Part shown: piece after piece, positions 15,777 through 24,653 of the stretch
Position numbering within the stretch: position 1 is the first letter of the stretch
Layout: each line of letters begins with the position of its first letter
DNA from: Flavobacteriales bacterium
Lineage (GTDB): Bacteria > Bacteroidota > Bacteroidia > Flavobacteriales > PHOS-HE28
Direction of reading: 5' to 3'
DNA length: 27,698 nt
Assembly: GCA_008016945.1 (NCBI GenBank)
Contig: SSGN01000049.1
Span: forward strand, 1-27,698
Notes under the pieces: generated by a model
Seen by the model: the letters and a program-made list of their open reading frames with translations, nothing else
What the model was told of the DNA's origin: nothing
The model's database searches: none
Made by a program: the position numbers and the translations under genes

Positions 15777-17504
15777 GTGACCCTCTTTGTCCAATTTGCC
15801 GCCCATTTGAACCATGCGCTTGATGCGCTGGAAACCGCTGGAACCCTGCCTGGCGGTCTCGATCGCAAAGCCGTAACGGTTGAGCCGCCACGCGATGTTT
15901 CGCATGGCGATCTGGCGACCAACGCCGCCATGGTGCTGGCAAAACCTGCAGGGACCAATCCGCGCGCTTTGGCTGAGGCGATTGCCGGAGAATTGCGCAA
16001 GGTTTCGGGTGTCACCGGCGTGGAAATTGCCGGTCCAGGCTTCCTCAACCTGAAACTCGAAGCATCGATCTGGCTTGACGAACTGCGCGCGATTGCAGCG
16101 CAAGGTGATGATTATGGCCGCTCTAGCCTCGGCAGCGGCAAGACTGTTAATGTCGAATATGTCTCGGCCAACCCCACAGGCCCAATGCATATGGGTCACT
16201 GCCGCGGGGCTGTAGTGGGCGAAGCGCTGGCCAATCTGCTGCAATTTGCTGGCTACAGGGTGACCCGCGAATATTATGTCAACGATGCGGGCGGTCAGGT
16301 CGATGTGCTCGCGCGCTCAGCGCACCTGCGCTATCGCGAGGCTCTGGGTGAGGCCATTGGCGATATCCCCGAGGGGCTTTATCCCGGCGATTATCTGGTT
16401 CCGGTCGGGCAGAAACTGGCAACTGAATATGGCGATAAATTCGTCGCTGCACCCGAATCCGAATGGCTCGCTCCTTTCCGGCAATTTACGGTTGCCATGA
16501 TGATGGAGATGATCCGTTCGGACCTCGCCTTGTTGGGTATCCATCACGATATCTTCGCCTCAGAAGCCGAGGTGCAACAGGCGAAGAAACCTGAGGCCGC
16601 GGAGGCATTTCTGCGCGAACACGGGCTGGTTTACGACGGTGAGCTCGAACCGCCCAAGGGCGAACCCGATCCCGATTGGGAACCAGTCACATTGCCTTTG
16701 TTCAAATCAACCGAGTTTGGCGACGATCAGGACCGCCCGATCCGTAAATCGGATGGCAGCTGGACTTATTTCGGTGCCGATATGGCCTATCACTTCCAGA
16801 AGGCGCAAAATGCCGACTGGCTGATCGACATCTGGGGCGCCGACCATGCTGGCACAGTCAAACGCATCAAGGCAGCGGTCGCAGCGCTGACCGAAGGCAA
16901 GGTGGAGTTCGACGTGAAGCTGGTGCAAATGGTGCGCCTGCTGCGCGGCGGCGAGCCGATCAAAATGTCCAAGCGGGCAGGCAATTTCGTGACTTTGGCC
17001 GATGTCGTGCGCGAAGTCGGCAAGGATGTTGTGCGCTTTACCATGCTGACGCGCAAGGCCGATGCACAGATGGATTTTGACTTTGCCAAGGTCGTCGAGG
17101 CGTCGAAGGACAATCCGGTTTTCTATGTGCAATATGCCCACGCCCGTATCAGCTCGACGCTGCGCAAGGCTGAGACTGAGGAAGGCTTCAAGCCGGGAGC
17201 AGAGCATCTCGACCTGCTTGGTGCAGAAGAGCTGGCACTGATCCGTGAATGCGCAAATCTGCCGCGTATTGTAGAGGCTGCGGCAAAGGCGGGCGAGCCC
17301 CATCGCATCGCCTTCTTCCTTGGCGATCTGGCCGCGGCCTTTCATGCCTATTGGAACCTCGGTAACGACCAGCCGGACAAGCGCTTCATATTGGCACAAT
17401 CCCCAGAATTGAGCAGTGCAAGGCTTTTCTTGGCAGATAAAGTCGGGCAGGTTATTCGAAACGGGCTGCGATTGATGGGTGTTGAAGCCGCAAAGCAGAT
17501 GTAA
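15777..17504 (+). CDS. argS: Arginyl-tRNA synthetase
   Basis: A 575-residue class I synthetase with a GTG start preceded by an aggaaaag ribosome binding site. An N-terminal Add1 domain (about 1-95) is followed by the catalytic core with the HIGH-type motif HMGH (138-141) in ANPTGPMHMGHCRG, and by KMSKR (396-400) in GEPIKMSKRAGNF. The C-terminal anticodon-binding helical domain holds VQYAHARI and AFHAYWN, and the protein ends in the family-typical GLRLMGVEAAKQM. The enzyme charges tRNA-Arg. It leads a same-strand run with the SPOR gene, nagZ, scpAB and tatABC. Confidence 0.97.
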   Translation: MTLFVQFAAHLNHALDALETAGTLPGGLDRKAVTVEPPRDVSHGDLATNAAMVLAKPAGTNPRALAEAIAGELRKVSGVTGVEIAGPGFLNLKLEASIWLDELRAIAAQGDDYGRSSLGSGKTVNVEYVSANPTGPMHMGHCRGAVVGEALANLLQFAGYRVTREYYVNDAGGQVDVLARSAHLRYREALGEAIGDIPEGLYPGDYLVPVGQKLATEYGDKFVAAPESEWLAPFRQFTVAMMMEMIRSDLALLGIHHDIFASEAEVQQAKKPEAAEAFLREHGLVYDGELEPPKGEPDPDWEPVTLPLFKSTEFGDDQDRPIRKSDGSWTYFGADMAYHFQKAQNADWLIDIWGADHAGTVKRIKAAVAALTEGKVEFDVKLVQMVRLLRGGEPIKMSKRAGNFVTLADVVREVGKDVVRFTMLTRKADAQMDFDFAKVVEASKDNPVFYVQYAHARISSTLRKAETEEGFKPGAEHLDLLGAEELALIRECANLPRIVEAAAKAGEPHRIAFFLGDLAAAFHAYWNLGNDQPDKRFILAQSPELSSARLFLADKVGQVIRNGLRLMGVEAAKQM

Positions 17505-17536
17505 CCCGGCATAAGTGACCAGAGGAATTAAATGCG

Positions 17537-18199
17537 ATGACCGATAGCAATCGCGACGAAGATTTGGGCCTGGACGATCCCGATCGCCTGCCTTGGCTCG
17601 AAACCGCCGATGGTTATGAATATGAGGAAAGCGCTTCGCCGCTGAAAGTCGCCGGTTTGGTATTGGCTGGTCTTGCTCTGCTTGCGGCTATTGTTGGCGG
17701 TATTTACTGGATCCAACGCAATCAGTCCGGCGGCGCTTCGGGCAATGGCGAACTGATTGCCGCGCAGGAGGGTGACTACAAGGTTGCGCCTGCCGATCGC
17801 GAAGGCAAGAATTTCGAAGGCGAAGGCGACGCTGCTTTCGCCGCCAGTGAAGGCAAGAAGGTCGAGGTATCGATCGATCCAGCCAAGGCTAAAGCAGCCG
17901 CGCAGGCGCCGCAACAGGCTCCGGCTGCCGCACCCGTCAAGGCAGGCTCTGCTCCCGCAGGTTCGGGCTTTGTGCAACTGGGGGCCTTCAGTGACTCCGC
18001 CAAGGCCGATCAGGCCTGGGCTGCGATGGGTAAGCGCTTTGGCTTCCTGTCTGGCCTGAACCGCCGCATCGCCGAAGGTGCTGCAGAAGGCGGACGCAAG
18101 GTTTATCGACTGCAAGCCGTCACCGCCAATCCGGCGGCGGCCCAGCAATTGTGCGCCAAGCTGAAGGCTGCTGGCGAGAATTGCATGGTGGTCAAGTAA
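17537..18199 (+). CDS. SPOR-domain single-pass membrane protein
   Basis: A 220-residue protein: an acidic cytoplasmic N-terminus (1-36), one membrane helix (about 37-59), a long Ala/Pro/Lys-rich linker (about 100-140) and a C-terminal SPOR domain (GFVQLGAFSDSAKADQAWAAMG ... KLKAAGENCMVVK). SPOR domains bind denuded peptidoglycan at the division septum. The FtsN-like layout suggests a role in division or septal wall remodelling, but sequence alone does not show that it is the essential FtsN. The ribosome binding site agagga lies 32 bases after argS. This argS-SPOR-nagZ order is a common alphaproteobacterial arrangement. Confidence 0.9.
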   Translation: MTDSNRDEDLGLDDPDRLPWLETADGYEYEESASPLKVAGLVLAGLALLAAIVGGIYWIQRNQSGGASGNGELIAAQEGDYKVAPADREGKNFEGEGDAAFAASEGKKVEVSIDPAKAKAAAQAPQQAPAAAPVKAGSAPAGSGFVQLGAFSDSAKADQAWAAMGKRFGFLSGLNRRIAEGAAEGGRKVYRLQAVTANPAAAQQLCAKLKAAGENCMVVK

Positions 18200-18245
18200 T
18201 CGCCGCAAGGCGGATTTGCCTTCATTGGGGGATGAAGGCATTTTC

Positions 18246-18283
18246 GGCCGTGGAGCGGGGCATCGCTCCACGGCCTATTTTTT
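18246..18283 (+). terminator. Strong intrinsic terminator after the SPOR gene
   Basis: A perfect 12-base inverted repeat (ggccgtggagcg / cgctccacggcc, loop gggcat) is followed by tatttttt. A smaller hairpin (gccttcat / atgaaggc) sits just before it. Together they probably separate argS-SPOR from nagZ-scpAB. Confidence 0.92.
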
Positions 18284-18389
18284 GCCGGTTTTGCACAAGT
18301 TTCGCCGTATGAAGACAGCGTCGAGCTTGTCAGTGAAGCGAAGCTGACCTAGCCTTTTTTCTGAGAGAATTGCGGAGTTCGGTCCAGTC

Positions 18390-19454
18390 ATGAAACCTGT
18401 CATCTTCGGGCTGTCCGGCGAAGAACTGACCCCCGACGAGCGCGCCCTGTTTGCTGAAGTTAATCCTGTCGGATACACATTTTTCCGGCGCAACATTCGC
18501 GATCGGGAGCAATTGCGTGCGCTGACGGACTCTTTGCGTTCGATTCACGGACGTGAGGATGTGCTGATTTTCATCGACCAGGAAGGTGGCCGGGTAATGC
18601 GGATGCAGCCGCCAACCTGGCCGGACTTTCCGCCTGGCTCGGCCTTTGATGCATTATACGACATTTCCGCCATGACCGCGATCGAAGCGGCACGAGTTAA
18701 CGCCGAAGCGCTGGGGTTGGTGCTGAATCAAGTTGGCATAACGGTGAACTATTTGCCGGTGCTGGATGTCCGCGTGCCCGATACGACGCCCGCCATTGGT
18801 GACCGATCGATGGGGTCTGACCCGATGCGCGTTGCAGCACTTGGCCGAGCCGTGCTCGATGGCCTGCACAAAGGTGGCGTGGCGGGCGTAATCAAACATA
18901 TGCCGGGGCATGGGCGCGCTGTGGTCGACAGCCATTTCGAGTTGCCCCACGTACATGCGACACGCGAGGAACTCGAACAGGACATTGCGCCGTTTCGTGC
19001 CCTCAATACAGCGACCATGGGGATGACGGCGCATCTGGTCTATGATGCCTGGGACGCACAGCGCTGTGCCACCATGTCGCCAACAGTCATTCACGACATC
19101 ATTCGAGGCGAAATCGGCTTTGACGGTTTGCTGATGAGCGATGATCTGGAGATGAAGGCGCTGAAAGGCGATGTGCCCACCCATGCGGTCGATTGCATCG
19201 CGGCAGGTTGCGATGTCGCGCTCAATTGCTGGGGGCGGTTCGACGAGATGGTTGCGATTGTGGAGAGGCTGCCGGATATTTCGGATGAGGCGCGTCGAAG
19301 GTTTGATGCGGCGACTGCAGCGCTTCCTTCCGTCACATTCGACCAGCAGCGGCTCGACCATCTATTGGCCAAGCGGGACGAACTGCTCGCCCTTGCTGCG
19401 CATTTGGCAGATGAAAAGGCGACCAAGGCTGCCACAGGTGCGTCATGGGCCTAG
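18390..19454 (+). CDS. nagZ: Beta-N-acetylhexosaminidase (glycoside hydrolase family 3)
   Basis: A 354-residue GH3 enzyme that removes N-acetylglucosamine from cytoplasmic anhydromuropeptides during peptidoglycan recycling. The motifs are FIDQEGGRVMRM (about 62-73), IKHMPGHGRAVVDSH (about 167-181, the NagZ catalytic His loop with the acid/base Asp-His pair) and LLMSDDLEMKAL (about 246-257, with the nucleophile Asp). There is no signal peptide, consistent with a cytoplasmic site. The 3' end overlaps scpA by ten bases. Length and motifs are normal for the family. Confidence 0.95.
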   Translation: MKPVIFGLSGEELTPDERALFAEVNPVGYTFFRRNIRDREQLRALTDSLRSIHGREDVLIFIDQEGGRVMRMQPPTWPDFPPGSAFDALYDISAMTAIEAARVNAEALGLVLNQVGITVNYLPVLDVRVPDTTPAIGDRSMGSDPMRVAALGRAVLDGLHKGGVAGVIKHMPGHGRAVVDSHFELPHVHATREELEQDIAPFRALNTATMGMTAHLVYDAWDAQRCATMSPTVIHDIIRGEIGFDGLLMSDDLEMKALKGDVPTHAVDCIAAGCDVALNCWGRFDEMVAIVERLPDISDEARRRFDAATAALPSVTFDQQRLDHLLAKRDELLALAAHLADEKATKAATGASWA

Positions 19455-20242
19455 ACGAAGACCTTGCATTTGACGCACCGGATGCGGTTTTGGCCGTTTC
19501 TGACGAGGGCGACGAGCGGCTAACCATCGAGATTGACGGCTGGGAAGGGCCGCTCGATCTGTTGCTCACGCTCGCCCGCACGCAGAAGGTCGACCTCCGC
19601 CAGATTTCGATCCTCCAACTGGTCGAGCAATATCTCGGGTTCATAGAGAATGCACGGGCGCTGAAGCTGGAGCTTGCTGCCGACTATCTGGTGATGGCGG
19701 CATGGCTTGCCTACCTGAAATCGGCGCTGTTGCTGCCCAAGGATCCGGAGATCGATCCGTCGCCCGAAGAATTGGCATTGCGCCTGCAGTTGCGCCTTGA
19801 GCGTTTGAACGCGATGCGTGAAAGCGGCGCGCGGCTGATGGCGCGCGACCGCATCGGGCGCGACATCTTTTTGCGCGGCGCACCGGAAGGGCTGCGCGTT
19901 GTCCGCACGACGGCTTGGGACTGCAACTTCTTCGAATTGCTCTCGGCCTATGGACAAATTCAGGCGCGCAGTGCGCCGGTAATGCACGTCGTCAAACGCC
20001 GTGCGGTCATGACGCTGGAAGAGGCGCTCGACCGCGTTTCGGCGATGCTCGGTCATGCGCTGGACTGGACCCAGTTGGAGGCATTTCTACCGCATGATGC
20101 GGAGCCCGCGCTGCGTCGCTCGGCGCTTGCGTCGAGTTTTCTGGCGATGCTGGAACTTGCGAAACAGGGCAGGGTGGAACTGCAGCAGGAAACCAGCTTT
20201 GCGCCATTGATGGTCAAGCGAAGTGCGGGGGCAGCGAAATGA
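19445..20242 (+). CDS. scpA: Segregation and condensation protein A (kleisin)
   Basis: A 265-residue kleisin of the bacterial Smc-ScpAB condensin. The family hallmark is IDGWEGPLDLLLTLARTQKVDL (about 27-48), followed by LVEQYLGFIENARALKLELAADYLVMAAWLAYLKSALLLP, and a C-terminal winged helix ending near SFLAMLELAKQGRVELQQ. It bridges the two Smc heads. It overlaps nagZ upstream and scpB downstream (ATGATG/TGA), so the trio is translationally coupled. Confidence 0.95.
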   Translation: MGLDEDLAFDAPDAVLAVSDEGDERLTIEIDGWEGPLDLLLTLARTQKVDLRQISILQLVEQYLGFIENARALKLELAADYLVMAAWLAYLKSALLLPKDPEIDPSPEELALRLQLRLERLNAMRESGARLMARDRIGRDIFLRGAPEGLRVVRTTAWDCNFFELLSAYGQIQARSAPVMHVVKRRAVMTLEEALDRVSAMLGHALDWTQLEAFLPHDAEPALRRSALASSFLAMLELAKQGRVELQQETSFAPLMVKRSAGAAK

Positions 20243-20871
20243 TGATCGAGCATGATCCAGCCGTTCGGGCGGTGGAGGCAACATTGTTCGCCTCCGACGC
20301 CCCGATGACTGTTGACCAGATACGCGCCTATGTCGGCGAAGAAGTCGATGTTCCCGACGCGCTATCCAAGCTGGAAGTGCATTATCAGGGGCGCGGTGTT
20401 GAACTGGTCAAGCGCGGCAAGACCTGGCATTTCCAGACCGCCGCCGATCTCGCGCATCTGCTGCGCCGTGAACGTGAGGAAAGCCGCAAGCTGAGCCGCG
20501 CGGCGGTCGAAACACTAGCCATCATCGCCTATCATGAGCCCGTCAGTCGGGCGGAGATTGAGGCAATCCGCGGTGTGCAGATTTCGAAAGGCACGCTCGA
20601 CGTTTTGATGGAAGCGGGATGGGTGCGGCCGGCAGGCCGACGCGAAGTGCCGGGGCGGCCGCTGATTTATGCGACTACCGGGGAATTTCTGACGCATTTT
20701 GGCCTCGCATCACGGCGCGATTTGCCGGGAATTGCCGACCTCAAGGCTGCGGGTTTGCTCGATCCGGTCGATCTTGCGCTTGAAGGTTTGCAGGGGCTGT
20801 CTGCGGTTGAAAGTGGGGATATGCCCGAAGGAGGCGACAGCGAACTGGAAATCGGTGACGAAAGCGCCTAA
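20239..20871 (+). CDS. scpB: Segregation and condensation protein B
   Basis: A 210-residue ScpB with two winged-helix domains. The first begins [20 protein letters not shown] (about 9-28) and holds the conserved [23 protein letters not shown] (about 89-111). The second has [25 protein letters not shown] (about 136-160). The acidic tail is variable in this family. It pairs with ScpA in the condensin complex. Its start overlaps the scpA stop; 68 non-coding bases separate it from tatA. Confidence 0.95.
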   Translation: MMIEHDPAVRAVEATLFASDAPMTVDQIRAYVGEEVDVPDALSKLEVHYQGRGVELVKRGKTWHFQTAADLAHLLRREREESRKLSRAAVETLAIIAYHEPVSRAEIEAIRGVQISKGTLDVLMEAGWVRPAGRREVPGRPLIYATTGEFLTHFGLASRRDLPGIADLKAAGLLDPVDLALEGLQGLSAVESGDMPEGGDSELEIGDESA

Positions 20872-20939
20872 ATCCTTTTGGCAACGAAGCTGCAGCGCGC
20901 GCAGCGATTGGGGAAGTCCCCGCACGAGGAGTTTGGAAA

Positions 20940-21161
20940 ATGGGTAGTTTCAGCATCTGGCATTGGCTGGTCGTCGGTATCATCATCCTCCTGCTGTTTG
21001 GCAAAGGCCGCTTTTCAGACATGATGGGCGACGTTGCCAAGGGCATCAAAAGCTTCAAAAAGGGAATGGCCGAAGACGATGAAGCCAAGCCCGCACCGCG
21101 CATCGACGCTGCATCAGGAGCGACCGTTGATGCAGAAAAGCAGGCCGACAAGACCAGCTAA
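20940..21161 (+). CDS. tatA: Sec-independent translocase subunit TatA
   Basis: A 73-residue TatA: one membrane helix ([16 protein letters not shown], about 6-21), then the diagnostic FGKGRFSD hinge and an amphipathic helix ([14 protein letters not shown]), ending in a soluble acidic tail. TatA multimers form the transport pore for folded twin-arginine proteins. The aggag ribosome binding site is well spaced. tatB and tatC follow in order. Confidence 0.95.
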   Translation: MGSFSIWHWLVVGIIILLLFGKGRFSDMMGDVAKGIKSFKKGMAEDDEAKPAPRIDAASGATVDAEKQADKTS

Positions 21162-21186
21162 TCTACTGATTTCGGGCTGAACCCGC

Positions 21187-21510
21187 ATGTTTGATATCGC
21201 ATCCGGCGAATTGCTGTTGGTCGCGCTGGTCGCCTTGCTGGTGATCGGGCCGAAAGACCTGCCGCGTGTATTGCGTTATGTCGGCCAATGGGTGGGCAAG
21301 GCACGCCGCATGGCTTCTCATTTCCGCAGCGGCATTGATGAAATGGTGCGCCAGTCCGAACTCGAAGAGCTTGAAAAGAAATGGGCGGCGGAAAATGAGC
21401 GCATCATGCGCGAGCACCCGCCAATCCGTGAATATGATTCGCTGCCTCCGCCTGAAACGGATGCCAAGCCCGCCGAGGCGGACGCGCCAAAGGCTGAGCC
21501 ACAATCATGA
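21187..21510 (+). CDS. tatB: Sec-independent translocase subunit TatB
   Basis: A 107-residue TatB: an N-terminal membrane helix (GELLLVALVALLVIGP, about 7-22), then the TatB motif GPKDLPRVLRYVGQWVGKAR, a long amphipathic/charged helix and a Pro/Ala/Glu-rich tail. TatB with TatC forms the receptor that binds twin-arginine signal peptides. The tatC start overlaps its stop by four bases. Confidence 0.95.
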   Translation: MFDIASGELLLVALVALLVIGPKDLPRVLRYVGQWVGKARRMASHFRSGIDEMVRQSELEELEKKWAAENERIMREHPPIREYDSLPPPETDAKPAEADAPKAEPQS

Positions 21511-22277
21511 AGGATATCGACGACAGCAAGATGCCGTTGCTCGATCATCTGATCGAGCTGCGCAACCGCTTGCTCTGGTGCGTTCTGGCGCTCGCGGTTT
21601 CTTTTGGCGTTTGCTTCTATTTTGCCGAACCGATCTATGGATGGCTGGTCCAGCCGCTTAAAAATGTCGGGCAGGACAAGCTGATTTACACCGACATTTT
21701 CGAAGCCTTTTTCGTGCAAGTGAAGGTTGGACTGTTCGCCGCAATGATGGTCAGTTTTCCGGTGCTGGCGACGCAGATCTGGCGATTTGTTGCCCCCGGA
21801 CTCTATAAGAACGAGAAAAAGGCGTTCCTGCCCTTCCTGATGATGACCCCGATCCTGTTCGGGTTGGGTGCCAGCCTCGCCTATTTCGGCGCGATGCCGG
21901 TGGCGCTCAAATTCCTGCTGGGATTTGAAGGCGATGTCGGCGGGGTCACGCAGGAGGCGCTACCCGGTGTGGGCAATTATCTAAGCTTTGCCACCACTTT
22001 CATCTTTGGTTTTGGCGTCGCATTCCAATTGCCCGTTTTGCTGATGCTGCTCGAAAGGGCAGGGATCGTAACGCGCGACCAACTGAAGGCAGGTCGGCGT
22101 TACGCGATTGTCGGCGCCTTCGCGATCGCCGCAGTGCTGACGCCACCAGATGTGGTGTCGCAGCTGTTGCTCGCTGTGCCGCTATGCTTGCTCTACGAAT
22201 TGGCGCTCGTTGCCATCTGGTTCACCCAGCGCCGCCGCGATAAAGCGACCGAAATCGAAGAGCCGGAAACGGTCTAA
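21507..22277 (+). CDS. tatC: Sec-independent translocase subunit TatC
   Basis: A 256-residue polytopic protein with six predicted membrane segments. It carries the family signatures LDHLIELRNRLLW (about 12-24), YTDIFEAFFVQVKVGLF (about 61-77) and the later FGVAFQLPVLLMLLERAG and ADVVSQ-like TPPDVVSQLLLAVPL regions. TatC is the core receptor of the Tat system. It overlaps tatB. Its stop codon lies inside the end of the oppositely oriented entericidin-like gene. Confidence 0.97.
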   Translation: MKDIDDSKMPLLDHLIELRNRLLWCVLALAVSFGVCFYFAEPIYGWLVQPLKNVGQDKLIYTDIFEAFFVQVKVGLFAAMMVSFPVLATQIWRFVAPGLYKNEKKAFLPFLMMTPILFGLGASLAYFGAMPVALKFLLGFEGDVGGVTQEALPGVGNYLSFATTFIFGFGVAFQLPVLLMLLERAGIVTRDQLKAGRRYAIVGAFAIAAVLTPPDVVSQLLLAVPLCLLYELALVAIWFTQRRRDKATEIEEPETV

Positions 22278-22396
22278 ATCGCCTCGTCACCGGCTTCACC
22301 AACCGATTCGATGTCGCGACCCAGGCCCTTTACGGTGTTGCAGGCAGACAGCAGCAGGGTGGCTGCGATGAGTGAAGCGGCGATCAGTTTGCGCAT
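22274..22396 (-). CDS. Entericidin-like small lipoprotein
   Basis: A 40-residue protein, too short for most gene callers: MRKLIAASLIAATLLLSAC, then NTVKGLGRDIESVGEAGDE. The signal peptide, a lipobox ending at Cys19 and the following N-T-V-K-G-x-G-x-D-I stretch match the entericidin EcnA/EcnB family. An aggat ribosome binding site lies nine bases upstream. Entericidin B is a bacteriolytic envelope lipoprotein in enterics, while many alphaproteobacterial homologues have no tested role. Its last four bases overlap the tatC stop codon on the other strand. Confidence 0.82.
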   Translation of the reverse strand: MRKLIAASLIAATLLLSACNTVKGLGRDIESVGEAGDEAI

Positions 22397-22414
22397 GACT
22401 TTATCCTTTTTGCT

Positions 22415-22452
22415 GGCGTTCAGCCGACTCTGGAAAGTCTAAGCTGAACGCC
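22415..22452. repeat. Ten-base perfect inverted repeat between the entericidin-like gene and the receptor gene
   Basis: ggcgttcagc and gctgaacgcc are perfect complements separated by 18 bases, and gact/agtc inside the loop can extend the hairpin. There is no T-run on either strand directly after the stem, so a simple terminator is doubtful. It lies 19 bases upstream of the small lipoprotein start. Confidence 0.75.
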
Positions 22453-22470
22453 CGATGAGTCAAACCGCCA

Positions 22471-24615
22471 TCAAAAGCTGAAACGAGCCGTCAATCGGAA
22501 ATCGCGTCCGGAAAGCGGCACATAATCCTTGGTGAAGGAGGCAGCGCGGCGTGCCGTGACGTCGAACAGATTGTTGGCGGACGCGATCAGCGCGATATTG
22601 CGGTTGCGCCCGAATGGCCGCCAGCTTGCGGAAGCATTGACCAGCGTGAACCCTGCAGTTTCGGTTTCGAAGGCCGCATTGCGTCGTTGGTCATCGGTCC
22701 ATTCGACTTCGCCTCGCAAGTCGACGCTGCCGCTTTGCAATTCCAGCCCGCCTAACAGACGCAGTGGCGGGATACGGGGTACCGGTCCGCCGCCATTTGA
22801 AATCGACGCGCGGGTGTAGTCGGCGACGCCATCAAGCACGACGTCGAACCCACCGACATGGCCCAGCCTTGCCGAAACATCGGCTTCAACACCCCAGAAG
22901 CGGGCGTCGCTCTGAAAATATTGGAAAACAGGGAGGTCGTATTCCTCGGCTCCCGTTGCATCTTCATAGATGAAGCCGTCGAACCAGTTCGAATAGACCG
23001 TCAACGTCGCATCAACATTGGTGCTGTCGTAGCGGGCATAAAGTTCGGCGTTCCAGGCCTTTTCGCTGCGCAAGGTCGGGTCGCCAATTTCATAGGCCTG
23101 CGTGGCGATGTGCGGTCCATCCGAAAACAACTCTTCTACCGATGGGGCGCGGCCAGTGCGCGAGGCGTTGATGCCGATTTTGAGATTGCCGACCAGATAG
23201 GCCGCGCCCAATGCCGCCGAGACATTATTGAAGCTGCGATCGATGCCGAGCGTCTGGGCTTCCTGACTGACCCGGTCATAGCGCAACGCTGCTTCAAGAT
23301 GCACGCCGCCCAGATCGAATTCCTGCAGTGTGAACAGGCCCAATTGGCGGGTGCGATTGGGTGGCACAAAGGCTTCGGCGCCAATCGCCTCAAAATCGCG
23401 CGACATATATTGGATACCGCTCGCCCCGCGCCAGCCATTGCGGTTGGCCTGGACGGCCTCGGCGCGGCCTTCGAAGCCCTGGCTCTTGAAAACAGTGCCG
23501 ACTTCGTCACCTTCGAATTCGGTGTGCTGGTAATCGGCATAGCCAGCGCGGAAGGTCAGCTTTTCAAGAAAGCCGCCGCCGGTTTCGACTTCGCCGCGCA
23601 GGTCCGCGCGATATTGGCGCAGGCCGATTGTGACCGCTCCCTCGTCGCCTTCGGCCATCGACACCTTTTCTCCAGCACTGACGGCTTCTTCGTGGTGGTG
23701 GCCGACACCCGGACGTCCGGGGATTCCATATTTGGTGTCGTAGATGTTGAACGACACGCCCAAATTGCCGCCGTCGTCAATGAAGGCTGTGCCAAGCCCT
23801 GCGGTCCAGGTTTCTACCGCGCTGTTGGGAACGCGGCCGCGATTGTTCGCAGCTTCGCGCAGTTCGTCGGCTTCGTCGAGATGGCCTTCGCTTTCTTCTT
23901 CGTCAGCAAGGTCAAAGATTTCATCGCGTAGGTCGGGCGACAGTTGATATCCGCCGATGCGCAGATCGTCGCTCTTGCGATAGCTGCCGTCGGCGTGGAT
24001 CACAAAACGATCGGTCAGAGGCACATCGACCGATGCTCCACCGGACCATTCATCCGCTGCGCTGCCATAGCCTACCAGCGCGTCCACATGGACAACCTCT
24101 TCCGGCACGGCACGCGGGATGCGTTTGTCGATGGCGTTGACCGCGCCACCCACCGCCTGTCCGCCGAACAGCAACACGGCTGGGCCGCGCAGTACCTCGA
24201 TCCGTTCGGTGGTCAGCGACTCAATGGTGACAGCATGGTCGGCAGAGGTATTGGACGCGTCGATATTGCCGATGCCATCGGTGAGAACTGCAACGCGATT
24301 GCCTTGGAAACCGCGCAGGACCGGGCGCGAGGAGCCAGGTGTAAAGCTGGTCGCCGACACCCCCGGCAGCGAGAGCAGCGTATCGCCGATCTGACCACGC
24401 GATTGCTGCGCCAAATCTTCGCCCGACAGGGCAGAAGTGCCCGCAAGCAGATCTAGCCGCTCGAAATAGGGGGCAGTGACCACGATCTCGCCGGTGCGGT
24501 GAAAATCATCATCATTTGTATCGGCGTCGGACTGCTCTTGCGCAAAGGTGGGGGAGGTAATCAGCGCAAGCGAGAGTATGGTGGTTGCCGCACTTTGGCG
24601 AAGGAGAGTTTTCAT
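22471..24615 (-). CDS. TonB-dependent receptor, ZnuD-like (probable zinc uptake)
   Basis: A 714-residue outer-membrane receptor: signal peptide (about 1-25), a TonB-box-like GEIVVTAPY (42-50), a plug domain (about 55-165: LLSLPGVSATSF, VLRGFQGNRVAVLTDGIGN, RIEVLRGPAVLLFGGQAVGGAVN) and a 22-strand-type barrel ending in Phe (FRLTARFSF). Two metal-attracting loops stand out: an acidic run near 230-250 (FDLADEEESEGHLDEADE) and GVGHHHEEAV at about 303-312, as in ZnuD. A Zur-box-like palindrome about 50 bases upstream supports zinc import. Substrate is inference; copper, nickel or a metallophore are the alternatives. An AGCAG/CTGCT hairpin sits in the leader. Confidence 0.87.
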   Translation of the reverse strand: MKTLLRQSAATTILSLALITSPTFAQEQSDADTNDDDFHRTGEIVVTAPYFERLDLLAGTSALSGEDLAQQSRGQIGDTLLSLPGVSATSFTPGSSRPVLRGFQGNRVAVLTDGIGNIDASNTSADHAVTIESLTTERIEVLRGPAVLLFGGQAVGGAVNAIDKRIPRAVPEEVVHVDALVGYGSAADEWSGGASVDVPLTDRFVIHADGSYRKSDDLRIGGYQLSPDLRDEIFDLADEEESEGHLDEADELREAANNRGRVPNSAVETWTAGLGTAFIDDGGNLGVSFNIYDTKYGIPGRPGVGHHHEEAVSAGEKVSMAEGDEGAVTIGLRQYRADLRGEVETGGGFLEKLTFRAGYADYQHTEFEGDEVGTVFKSQGFEGRAEAVQANRNGWRGASGIQYMSRDFEAIGAEAFVPPNRTRQLGLFTLQEFDLGGVHLEAALRYDRVSQEAQTLGIDRSFNNVSAALGAAYLVGNLKIGINASRTGRAPSVEELFSDGPHIATQAYEIGDPTLRSEKAWNAELYARYDSTNVDATLTVYSNWFDGFIYEDATGAEEYDLPVFQYFQSDARFWGVEADVSARLGHVGGFDVVLDGVADYTRASISNGGGPVPRIPPLRLLGGLELQSGSVDLRGEVEWTDDQRRNAAFETETAGFTLVNASASWRPFGRNRNIALIASANNLFDVTARRAASFTKDYVPLSGRDFRLTARFSF

Positions 24616-24653
24616 AAATGTCCCGATTATGGTGTTTCAGCAGCCTGCTAGTG

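Noticed and set aside
22858..23931. Open frame of 357 codons on the plus strand
   Set aside because: Antisense shadow of the TonB-dependent receptor; composition and lack of motifs match a high-GC shadow frame.
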